A stretch of DNA of 5,636 nucleotides, taken from NCBI GenBank assembly GCA_023433655.1, contig JAEYUE010000115.1, forward strand, positions 1-5,636, in the 5' to 3' direction. The translations under genes were made by a program, and so were the position numbers. Source of the DNA: Pseudomonadota bacterium (GTDB lineage: Bacteria; Pseudomonadota; Alphaproteobacteria; Caulobacterales; Caulobacteraceae). The notes beneath the pieces were generated by a model. That model saw only the letters and a list, made by a program, of their open reading frames with translations. It did no database searches and was not told the origin of the DNA. Of this stretch, positions 1 to 5,439 are shown piece after piece (the first letter of the stretch is position 1; the number at the start of each line of letters is the position of its first letter).

Positions 1-264
1 GTCGGCCTGCACGTCAAGGAAGGCGCCCCGGCCCGCGAGGGCGCCGAGATCGCCGACGCCGACGGAAACGTGGTCGGCAAGGTCACCTCGGGCGGCCCGT
101 CCCCGACGCTCGGCAAGAACATCGCCATGGGCTACGTCCCGCCGGCCCTGGCCGAGCTCGGCACGGAGCTGAAGGTCATCGTGCGCGGCAAGGCCGCCGC
201 CGCCGAGGTCGTCGCCCTGCCCTTCGTCGCCTCCCGCTACTATCGCAAACCCAAGGCCGCCTGA
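1..264 (+). CDS. gcvT: Glycine cleavage T-protein (aminomethyltransferase), C-terminal part, 5' end cut by window
   Basis: The window opens in frame inside this gene; 87 residues and the TGA stop (262-264) are visible. T-protein takes the aminomethyl group from lipoyl-H-protein and, with tetrahydrofolate, makes 5,10-methylene-THF and ammonia in the cytoplasm. The visible part is the C-terminal beta-barrel domain of the family. It shows the typical run VTSGGPSPTLGKNIAMGYV, a following segment that ends the barrel (LKVIVRGKAAAAEVVALPF), and the near-terminal ASRYYRKP, which corresponds to the PF(V)xxxYYR ending of many GcvT proteins. The folate-binding N-terminal domains lie upstream, outside the window. 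It is the first visible gene of a gcvT-H-PA-PB operon, 21 bases ahead of gcvH. Any glycine riboswitch or promoter for the operon would also lie outside the window. Confidence 0.95.
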   Translation, partial: VGLHVKEGAPAREGAEIADADGNVVGKVTSGGPSPTLGKNIAMGYVPPALAELGTELKVIVRGKAAAAEVVALPFVASRYYRKPKAA

Positions 265-274
265 CGGCTTTCCC

Positions 275-279
275 GGAGA
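275..279 (+). promoter_or_regulatory. Ribosome binding site of gcvH
   Basis: GGAGA lies 6 bases before the ATG at 286, a good Shine-Dalgarno match at normal spacing inside the 21-base gcvT-gcvH gap. It supports the ATG at 286 as the gcvH start. Confidence 0.8.
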
Positions 280-285
280 ACTGAG

Positions 286-651
286 ATGCGCTTCACCAAG
301 GATCACGAGTGGGTTCGCCTCGAGGGCGACGTCGCCGTCGTCGGCATCAGCAAGCACGCCGCCGACGCCCTCGGCGACGTGGTGTTCGTCGAGACGCCGG
401 AAGCCGGCAAGACCGTGTCGAAGGGCGACAGCTTCGCCGTCGTCGAGAGCGTCAAGGCGGCGTCCGACGTCTACGCCCCGGTCGCGGGCGAGGTCGTCGA
501 GGGCAACCCCGCCCTTGCCTCGGCCCCCGAGACCGTCAACGCCGACCCCGAAGGCGAGGGCTGGTTCGCGAAGATCCGTGTGTCGGACGCCTCGCAGCTC
601 GACGAGCTGATGGATCGGGCGGCCTACGACCAGTACCTGACCACCCTCTAG
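286..651 (+). CDS. gcvH: Glycine cleavage H-protein (lipoyl carrier)
   Basis: A 121-residue H-protein, close to the usual 120-130 for the family. H-protein carries the lipoyl arm that accepts the aminomethyl group from P-protein, presents it to T-protein and is reoxidised by L-protein. The start MRFTKDHEWV is a classic H-protein N-terminus. The biotinyl/lipoyl-type fold is seen in GDVVFVETPEAGKTVSKGD and then AVVESVKAASDVYAP; Lys57 in the ESVKA motif (codon 454-456) is the expected lipoylation site. The C-terminal half contains NPALASAPETVNADPEGEGWFAKI, matching the family pattern of N..L...P..VN.DP.G.GW. All expected elements are present and the frame is intact. It sits between gcvT and gcvPA in the same operon. 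Lipoylation requires lipoate synthesis or attachment enzymes not encoded here. Confidence 0.98.
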   Translation: MRFTKDHEWVRLEGDVAVVGISKHAADALGDVVFVETPEAGKTVSKGDSFAVVESVKAASDVYAPVAGEVVEGNPALASAPETVNADPEGEGWFAKIRVSDASQLDELMDRAAYDQYLTTL

Positions 652-676
652 ACCCCTCGCACGGACCCTCCCCGCC

Positions 677-2017
677 ATGCGCTATCTGCCCCTGACGCCC
701 GACGATCGCTCCGCCATGCTGGCGGCGATCGGGGCCAAGTCGATCGACGACCTGTTCGTGGACGTGCCCGAGGCGGCGCGCCGGGAGGGCTTCGTCGACC
801 TTCCGCGCGTGGCCGGGGAGCTGGAGGTCGAGCGCGCGCTCGGCGCCATGGCGGGGAAGAACATCCCGGCCGGCTCGGTCCCCTTCTTCTGCGGCGCCGG
901 AGCGTACAAGCACCACGTGCCGGCCACGGTCGACCACGTGATCCAGCGGTCGGAGTTTCTGACCAGCTACACGCCCTACCAGCCGGAAATCGCGCAGGGC
1001 ACGCTGCAGTACCTGTACGAATTCCAGACCCAGGTCGCCAACCTGACCGGCATGCCGGTCGCCAACGCCTCGCTCTATGACGGCTCGACCGCCATGGCCG
1101 AGGGCGTGCTGATGGCCACGCGGGTGACCCGCCGCAACAAGGCGGTGATCTCGGGCGGGGTGCATCCGCACTATGTCGCGGCGACCGAGACGGTGGTGCA
1201 CGCCGTCGGCGTCGAGACCCAGGTGCTGCCCGCTGCGGTCGACGCCGAGGCGGATGTCATCGGCCAGATCGGCCCGGACACCGCCTGCGTCGTGGTCCAG
1301 ACTCCGAATGTGTTCGGCACGGCCACCGACGTGACCAGGATCGCCGAGGCCGCGCACGCGGCCGGGGCCCTGCTGATCGTGGTGGTGACCGAGGCCGTGT
1401 CCATGGGCCTGCTCAAGTCGCCGGGCGAGATGGGGGCCGACATCGTCGCGGCCGAGGGCCAGTCGATCGGCAACGCCCTGAATTTCGGCGGCCCCTACGT
1501 CGGCCTCTTCGCCACGCGCGAGAAGCTGGTGCGCCAGATGCCGGGCCGGCTGTGCGGCGAGACGGTGGACGCGGCGGGCGAGCGCGGCTTCGTCCTCACC
1601 CTGTCGACGCGCGAGCAGCACATCCGCCGCGACAAGGCGACCTCGAACATATGCACCAACTCCGGCCTGTGCACCCTGGCCTTCACCATCCACATGAGCC
1701 TGCTGGGCGAGACCGGCCTGCGCCGGCTGGCGCTGCTGAACCATGAGGCGGCGGTGAAGACTCGAAACGCCCTCGCGACCCTCCCCGGCGTCGAGGTGCT
1801 GACCCCGCGCTTCTTCAACGAGTTCGCGGTGAAGCTGCCGAAGAAGGCGGCCGAGGTCGTCGAGCGGCTGGCGGAGAAGCGCATCCTCGCCGGCGTGCCC
1901 TACGGCCGCCTCGCCCCCGCGGCGGGCATGGACGACGTCCTGCTCGTCGCCGCCACCGAGATCACCACGGACGCGGACATCGCGGCCCTGAAATCCGCCC
2001 TGGCGGAGGTTCTGTAA
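677..2017 (+). CDS. gcvPA: Glycine dehydrogenase (decarboxylating) subunit 1, P-protein alpha chain
   Basis: A 446-residue protein, the usual length for the N-terminal chain of a split P-protein (two genes, as in Thermus and Bacillus; E. coli has one fused gene). With GcvPB it forms the PLP enzyme that decarboxylates glycine and passes the aminomethyl group to lipoyl-GcvH. The start MRYLPLTPDDRSAML is typical. Family segments include FCGAGAYKHHVPATVDHVI, the tract around SYTPYQPEIAQGTLQYLYEFQ, NASLYDGSTAMAEG, GADIVAAEGQSIG followed by FGGPYVGLFA, and HIRRDKATSNICTN near residues 315-328. This chain has the fold of a PLP enzyme but lacks the Schiff-base lysine, which is on GcvPB. The ATG has only a weak GGA (663-665) upstream, 11 bases away, so translation may depend on coupling to gcvH. 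The stop TAA shares its last base with the gcvPB start. A rare ATA codon occurs at 1649-1651. Confidence 0.97.
   Translation: MRYLPLTPDDRSAMLAAIGAKSIDDLFVDVPEAARREGFVDLPRVAGELEVERALGAMAGKNIPAGSVPFFCGAGAYKHHVPATVDHVIQRSEFLTSYTPYQPEIAQGTLQYLYEFQTQVANLTGMPVANASLYDGSTAMAEGVLMATRVTRRNKAVISGGVHPHYVAATETVVHAVGVETQVLPAAVDAEADVIGQIGPDTACVVVQTPNVFGTATDVTRIAEAAHAAGALLIVVVTEAVSMGLLKSPGEMGADIVAAEGQSIGNALNFGGPYVGLFATREKLVRQMPGRLCGETVDAAGERGFVLTLSTREQHIRRDKATSNICTNSGLCTLAFTIHMSLLGETGLRRLALLNHEAAVKTRNALATLPGVEVLTPRFFNEFAVKLPKKAAEVVERLAEKRILAGVPYGRLAPAAGMDDVLLVAATEITTDADIAALKSALAEVL
2005..2009 (+). promoter_or_regulatory. Ribosome binding site of gcvPB inside the end of gcvPA
   Basis: GGAGG lies within the last codons of gcvPA, 7 bases before the ATG at 2017. 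With the TAATG stop-start overlap it fixes the gcvPB start and suggests translational coupling, which fits the equal amounts of the two P-protein chains needed. Confidence 0.8.
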
Positions 2018-3603
2018 TGAGCACCATGAACACCGGCGGCCGTCCGACCGCGCCCAACGCCGGGCATGAGCACAAGATCCCGACCCTGACCGGCGGGCGC
2101 GGCCTGCTTCAGGACGAGCACCTGATCTTCGAGAGCGACGGCTGGGGCAAGACCGGCGTCGACCTGCCGGAGCCGAAGGGCGCGGGCGCCGATCTGGGCG
2201 ATCTGGTGCGCAAGGATCCGATCGGCCTGCCGGGGCTGAGCGAACCCGAGGCCATGCGCCACTATGTGCGGCTGAGCCAGAAGAACCACGCCATCGACCT
2301 GGCCGTGTATCCGCTGGGCTCGTGCACGATGAAGCACAACCCGCGCCTGAACGAGAAGATGGCGCGCCTGCCCGGCTTCTCGGACATCCACCCGCTGCAG
2401 CCGCAGTCGACCGTGCAGGGCGCGCTGGAGCTGATGGACAGCCTGGCCCACTGGCTGAAGACCCTGACCGGCATGCCGGCGGTGGCCCTGTCGCCCAAGG
2501 CCGGCGCCCACGGCGAACTGTGCGGCCTGATGGCCATCCGCGCCGCCCACCGCGCCGCCGGCCACGGCCTGCGCTCCGACAGGCCCCGCAACAAGGTGCT
2601 GGTGCCGACCTCGGCCCACGGCACCAACCCGGCCACGGCCGCCTTCGTCGGCTACCAGGTGGTCGAGATCGCCCAGACCGACGACGGCCGGGTCGACATC
2701 GCGGACCTCGAGGCCAAGCTGGGCGACGACGTCGCCGCCATCATGGTCACCAACCCCAACACCTGCGGCCTGTTCGAGCGCGACATCCTCGAGATCAGCC
2801 GGCTGACCCATGAGGCCGGAGCCTATTTCTACTGCGACGGGGCCAACTTCAACGCCATCGTCGGCCGGGTGCGCCCGGGCGACCTGGGCGTCGACGCCAT
2901 GCACATCAACCTGCACAAGACCTTCTCGACGCCGCACGGCGGCGGCGGGCCGGGCGCCGGTCCGGTGGTGCTGTCGGAGGCGCTGGCCCCGTTCGCCCCC
3001 GCTCCCTGGGTGGTGTCCGGCGAGGGCGGCTTCCGGCTGGAGGAGTTCGCCGAGGGCGAGGCGGCCCAGGCCTTCGGCCGCCTGTGCGCCTTCCACGGCC
3101 AGATGGGCATGTACGTCCGCGCCCTCAGCTACATGATGAGCCACGGCTCGGACGGGCTGCGGCAGGTGGCCGAGGACGCGGTGCTGAACGCCAACTACAT
3201 CAAGGCCCGCCTGCAGGACCTGATGAGCCCGGCCTTCCCCGAGGGACCGTGCATGCACGAGGCCCTCTTCGACGACGAGTGGCTGAAGGGCACCGACGTG
3301 ACCACGCTCGACTTCGCCAAGGCGATGATCGACGAGGGTTTCCACCCGATGACGATGTACTTCCCGCTGGTCGTGCACGGGGCCATGCTGATCGAGCCGA
3401 CCGAGACGGAGTCGAAGCAGGAGCTGGATCGCTTCATCGAGGCGATGCGGGCCCTGGCCCAAGCGGCGAAGGCCGGCGACGTCGAGCGCTTCAAGGGCGC
3501 ACCCTTCCACGCCCCGCTGCGGCGGCTGGACGAGACCCGGGCCGCCCGTCAGCCGGTGCTGCGCTGGACGGCTCCCGAGGGCTCCAACATCGCGGCGGAA
3601 TAG
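2017..3603 (+). CDS. gcvPB: Glycine dehydrogenase (decarboxylating) subunit 2, P-protein beta chain (PLP-binding)
   Basis: A 528-residue protein, the catalytic chain of the two-part P-protein; some bacterial GcvPB chains are nearer 475-490, and the extra length here is at both ends. Visible motifs in order: LAVYPLGSCTMKHNPR (residues 96-110), GMPAVALSPKAGAHGEL (substrate/cofactor region, 152-168), VPTSAHGTNPA (196-206), CDGANFNAIVG (273-283) with Asp274 as the likely partner of the PLP ring nitrogen, and HINLHKTFSTPHGGGGPG (296-313) with Lys301 (codon 2917-2919) as the expected PLP Schiff-base lysine, followed by the glycine-rich loop. It begins one base inside the gcvPA stop. It works with GcvPA, GcvH and GcvT in glycine breakdown and one-carbon supply. 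No frameshift or missing catalytic residue is seen. It is the last gcv gene here, and no canonical terminator follows directly. Confidence 0.98.
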   Translation: MSTMNTGGRPTAPNAGHEHKIPTLTGGRGLLQDEHLIFESDGWGKTGVDLPEPKGAGADLGDLVRKDPIGLPGLSEPEAMRHYVRLSQKNHAIDLAVYPLGSCTMKHNPRLNEKMARLPGFSDIHPLQPQSTVQGALELMDSLAHWLKTLTGMPAVALSPKAGAHGELCGLMAIRAAHRAAGHGLRSDRPRNKVLVPTSAHGTNPATAAFVGYQVVEIAQTDDGRVDIADLEAKLGDDVAAIMVTNPNTCGLFERDILEISRLTHEAGAYFYCDGANFNAIVGRVRPGDLGVDAMHINLHKTFSTPHGGGGPGAGPVVLSEALAPFAPAPWVVSGEGGFRLEEFAEGEAAQAFGRLCAFHGQMGMYVRALSYMMSHGSDGLRQVAEDAVLNANYIKARLQDLMSPAFPEGPCMHEALFDDEWLKGTDVTTLDFAKAMIDEGFHPMTMYFPLVVHGAMLIEPTETESKQELDRFIEAMRALAQAAKAGDVERFKGAPFHAPLRRLDETRAARQPVLRWTAPEGSNIAAE

Positions 3604-3629
3604 GTTGATCGCGGCAATGTGAACGCCGC

Positions 3630-3689
3630 CCTCCCAGACAGGCGTATGCTTCGGTCTGCGTAGTCAGAACCGAAACATGCGTTGGGAGG
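3630..3689 (+). promoter_or_regulatory. Long imperfect stem-loop ending in the ribosome binding site of the next gene
   Basis: The gcvPB-membrane gene gap contains a nested inverted repeat. The inner stem pairs 3643-3658 with 3665-3681 around the six-base loop CGTAGT; it has 15 pairs (one a G-T wobble), one C/A mismatch (3649/3675) and one bulged A (3668). An outer stem pairs CCTCCCA (3630-3636) perfectly with TGGGAGG (3683-3689), which contains the Shine-Dalgarno of the gene at 3700. No T-run follows, so it is not a standard intrinsic terminator. In a transcript entering from gcvPB the ribosome site would be buried, suggesting translational control; a DNA operator or mRNA 3'-end stabiliser are alternatives. 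The pairing is read directly from the sequence; the function is inferred. Confidence 0.6.
3684..3689 (+). promoter_or_regulatory. Ribosome binding site deciding the start of the membrane-protein gene
   Basis: GGGAGG lies 10 bases before the ATG at 3700 and 13 before the second ATG at 3703. An in-frame TTG at 3682 overlaps this site and so cannot be its start. The site is complementary to CCTCCCA at 3630-3636. Confidence 0.7.
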
Positions 3690-3699
3690 CGCTAGGGTC

Positions 3700-4188
3700 A
3701 TGATGCCACGCGTACAAAGGGGCCTGGCCGCGGGTTTGGCGGCCACGGTCGTGGTCTCGATCATCGAGGCCGTCAACGTCACCGTCGGCCATTGGGCCGT
3801 CGCATTCCCGCAACTGCTGTCGGTGATTCTGCAGACCCCGGACGTCCCGGCGGTCGGCTGGGCCGCCCACGTCATCGCCGGCCTCGGCCTCGGCGCCCTG
3901 TTCGGCGTGCTGTGTCCGCGGCTGCCGACCGACACGGCCGAGTCCAAGGGCATAGTCTTCGCCGTCGGGGCCTTCATCCTGATGGGCCTGGTCGTCGCGC
4001 CGATCGGCGGGGCCGGGCTGTTCTTCATGCGGGCCGGCTTCGGCACCCTCGCCTGGATGATCGCCAGCCATGCGATCTTCGGCATCGTGCTGGGCAATGT
4101 CTACGGGCGCCTGGTCGGCCGCAGCAAGGAAGGCCAGCACATGATCCACGGCAACCACATCCACCGTCACGGGCCCTATCACGCCTGA
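3700..4188 (+). CDS. Small four-helix membrane protein, DUF6789-like, with histidine-rich tail
   Basis: A 162-residue predicted inner-membrane protein of unknown function. Four hydrophobic helices are apparent at about residues 8-29, 52-72, 84-106 and 114-136. The pattern RGLAAGLAATVVVSIIE at the start, GWAAHVIAGLGLGALFGVL, then KGIVFAVGAFILMGLVVAPIGGAGLF and finally HAIFGIVLGNVYG resembles what I remember of DUF6789-type proteins; this is a family resemblance, not a tested match, and says nothing about activity. The last 16 residues hold six histidines (147, 150, 153, 155, 157, 161), a possible metal-binding tail. The ATG at 3700 is chosen because GGGAGG lies 10 bases before it; the ATG at 3703 is possible. 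The gene follows gcvPB by 96 bases on the same strand and may be read from the gcv transcript, but no link with glycine metabolism is evident. It ends just before a terminator. Confidence 0.85.
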   Translation: MMPRVQRGLAAGLAATVVVSIIEAVNVTVGHWAVAFPQLLSVILQTPDVPAVGWAAHVIAGLGLGALFGVLCPRLPTDTAESKGIVFAVGAFILMGLVVAPIGGAGLFFMRAGFGTLAWMIASHAIFGIVLGNVYGRLVGRSKEGQHMIHGNHIHRHGPYHA

Positions 4189-4209
4189 ACCGGATGGCCG
4201 GGAACGGAA

Positions 4210-4239
4210 AAGGGCCCCGCCGGCGACGGCGGGGCCCTT
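4210..4239. terminator. Two-way intrinsic terminator between convergent operons
   Basis: A perfect 13-base-pair GC-rich stem, 4210-4222 with 4227-4239, is capped by the tetraloop GCGA (GNRA type). Reading plus, the stem is followed by TTG TTCGTT, a modest T-rich tail. Reading minus, the stem runs directly into TTTTCC. It lies in the 75-base gap between the stop of the membrane-protein gene (4188) and the stop of atpF (4264), exactly where two convergent transcripts must end. It probably serves both the gcv side and the atp side. Confidence 0.9.
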
Positions 4240-4263
4240 GTTCGTTGCAGTGCTCGCGCGCGG

Positions 4264-4776
4264 TCAGTTCAGGCGCGAGCCGATCTGGGCGATGGCGTCG
4301 TCCACCAGCGGATCGGTCGTCTGGCCGGCCAGACGGGCGGTCAGGATCTGCTCGGCGGCGCGGGCGGCGAGGTCGGCGGCGGCGGCCTTGACCTCGACGG
4401 CGGCCTGGGCCTCGGCCTGGGCGATGCGGCGTTCGGCGAGGGCCTGGCGGCGGGCGAGGCTCTCTTCCAGCTTGGCCCTGGCCTCGGCCTCCATGACGCG
4501 GGCGTCGGCCTCGGCGGCCTTCAGCATCTCGGCGGCCTGGGCCTCGGCCTCGGCCTTCTCCTGACGGATCTGGGCCAGCAGGGCCTCGGCCTCGGCGCGC
4601 AGCCGGGCGGCCTCGTCCAGTTCGGACTGGATCTTGGCGGCGCGGGCGTCGAGCTGGCCGGCGATCAGGCCGGGCACCTTGGCGATCACGACGATGGCGA
4701 TGAACAGGATCAGCCCGACGGCGACCCAGAGTTCGGCGTTCGACAGGTCGTAGAGGTGGGGGTTGAAGAATTCCAT
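4264..4776 (-). CDS. atpF: F0F1 ATP synthase subunit b (peripheral stalk)
   Basis: A 170-residue protein, in the usual range for bacterial b subunits (about 155-175). It has a short N-terminus (MEFFNPHLYDLSNAE), one membrane helix at about residues 14-34 (LWVAVGLILFIAIVVIAKV), and a long charged, alanine- and glutamate-rich coiled coil to the C-terminus (runs such as LRAEAEALLAQIRQEKAEAEAQ). It pairs with b' to form the outer stalk that connects the a subunit in the membrane with delta and alpha of F1. The ATG at 4776 shares one base with the stop of the upstream b' gene (TGATG), and a GAAGGG-like site lies about 10 bases upstream within b', so translation is probably coupled. It is the last gene of the F0 cluster and ends before the terminator at 4210-4239. 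Calling this one b and its neighbour b' rests on gene order. Confidence 0.92.
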   Translation of the reverse strand: MEFFNPHLYDLSNAELWVAVGLILFIAIVVIAKVPGLIAGQLDARAAKIQSELDEAARLRAEAEALLAQIRQEKAEAEAQAAEMLKAAEADARVMEAEARAKLEESLARRQALAERRIAQAEAQAAVEVKAAAADLAARAAEQILTARLAGQTTDPLVDDAIAQIGSRLN

Positions 4777-5369
4777 CAGGCGGCGCCCTTCACGGCGGCG
4801 GCGGTTTCGGCGGCGGAGGGCGCCTTGCCGGTGAGACGTTCGACGATGGCCGAGGCGGTCTCCGCGGCGATGGCCGAGACCTGGGTCATGGCCGCGTCGC
4901 GGGTCTTGCCGATGGCGGTCTCGGCCTCGGCGATGCGGGCGTTGACCACGGCTTCCTCGGCCTCGGCGCGGGCGTTGGCCTCGTCGGTGACGCGGGCCTT
5001 GGCGGCGGCGGCGGTCGCGCGGGCGGAGGTCCGGGCCTGCTCGACCTCGGCCTTGGCGGCCTCGGCCTGGCCGGCGGCCTCGGCCTGCACCTGACGGGCG
5101 GCCTCGATCGCGCTGGAGATGGTCGCGGCGCGTTCGTCGAACACCCGGCGGATGCGCGGTCCGAAGACCTTGGCCATCAGCAGGTAGAGCAGGGCGAACA
5201 GGAACAGCAGATAGACGATCTGCCCGAACCAGTGCTGGAACTCGAACTGGGGCAGGCCGCCGGACTCGTGCTCGCCGCCGTGGGCGGCCTCGGTCGTGGC
5301 GTGCGTGTCCTCGATCGCGACCGGATGGGCCGCGTCCTCGGGCAGGACGGGTTGGGCGGTGAGGGTCAT
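4776..5369 (-). CDS. atpF': F0F1 ATP synthase subunit b' (second b-type stalk subunit)
   Basis: A 197-residue b-type subunit encoded directly after atpE. The N-terminal 45 or so residues are soluble and rich in His, Glu and Gly (DTHATTEAAHGGEHESGG). A membrane helix follows at about residues 47-67 (HWFGQIVYLLFLFALLYLLMAKVFGP) and then a long alanine-rich coiled coil. The segment after the helix, KVFGPRIRRVFDERAATISSAIEAA, is typical of b and b' subunits. The ATG at 5369 is chosen because a modest ACAGG lies 7 bases upstream (5377-5381). An in-frame TTG at 5402 would add 11 residues, but it lies right at the edge of the hairpin at 5404-5429 and has no good ribosome site, so it is less likely. 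The helix and conserved region start well after either choice. Having separate b and b' genes is typical of alphaproteobacteria and photosynthetic organisms; here they would form a heterodimeric stalk. The symbol varies between annotations (atpG, atpX, atpF2). Confidence 0.88.
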   Translation of the reverse strand: MTLTAQPVLPEDAAHPVAIEDTHATTEAAHGGEHESGGLPQFEFQHWFGQIVYLLFLFALLYLLMAKVFGPRIRRVFDERAATISSAIEAARQVQAEAAGQAEAAKAEVEQARTSARATAAAAKARVTDEANARAEAEEAVVNARIAEAETAIGKTRDAAMTQVSAIAAETASAIVERLTGKAPSAAETAAAVKGAA

Positions 5370-5403
5370 CTGCGGGCCTGTCGGGGAACTGGAAAGGCTC
5401 AAC

Positions 5404-5429
5404 CGGCGGCGCGGAGGTCCGCGCCGCCG
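5404..5429 (-). promoter_or_regulatory. Perfect GC-rich inverted repeat between atpE and the b' gene
   Basis: Twelve bases (5404-5415, CGGCGGCGCGGA) are followed by two bases and their exact reverse complement (5418-5429). In RNA the closing A-U would open, giving at least 11 GC pairs with a four-base loop. It begins 10 bases after the atpE stop and ends 34 bases before the b' ATG. On the minus strand the sequence after it (GTTGAGCCTTTCC) has no solid T-run, so complete termination is unlikely. Partial termination, or protection of the atpE mRNA 3' end, would help make more c subunit than b'. That role is inferred. Confidence 0.65.
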
Positions 5430-5439
5430 ACGGAGTCGA

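Noticed and set aside
536..1744. Long antisense open frame (402 codons) opposite gcvH and gcvPA
   Set aside because: Same codon-bias artefact; it crosses two real genes and their junction, with low-complexity Arg, His and Gly content and no family resemblance.
1900..3510. Very long antisense open frame (536 codons) opposite gcvPB
   Set aside because: Longer than the real gene, but its translation is rich in His, Arg, Gln, Val and Gly without recognisable motifs. Such frames arise on the opposite strand of GC-rich genes because GC-rich third positions rarely make stops. The plus strand carries all the catalytic motifs of GcvPB.
3605..3610. TTGATC as a sigma-70 -35 box for the membrane-protein gene
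   Set aside because: No -10-like sequence lies at 16-18 bases downstream; the region around 3627-3633 is CGCCCT-like.
3620..3646. Possible ECF-type promoter, TGAAC (3620-3624) and CGTA (3643-3646)
   Set aside because: The -35-like element lacks the usual GGAAC start, the -10-like element is CGTA and not CGTT, and the 18-base spacer is long. Its start point would also remove the left arm of the stem-loop. Too weak to annotate.
4380..5110. Many repeated GGCCTCGGC-like units suggesting a DNA repeat array
   Set aside because: They are spaced by codons and translate to the Ala-Glu-rich coiled coils of b and b'. They are imperfect and irregular, so protein composition and codon bias explain them.
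5370..5402. TTG at 5402 as the start of the b' gene
   Set aside because: It directly adjoins the hairpin at 5404-5429 and lacks a convincing ribosome site; the ATG at 5369 has ACAGG at 7 bases and leaves all conserved parts intact.
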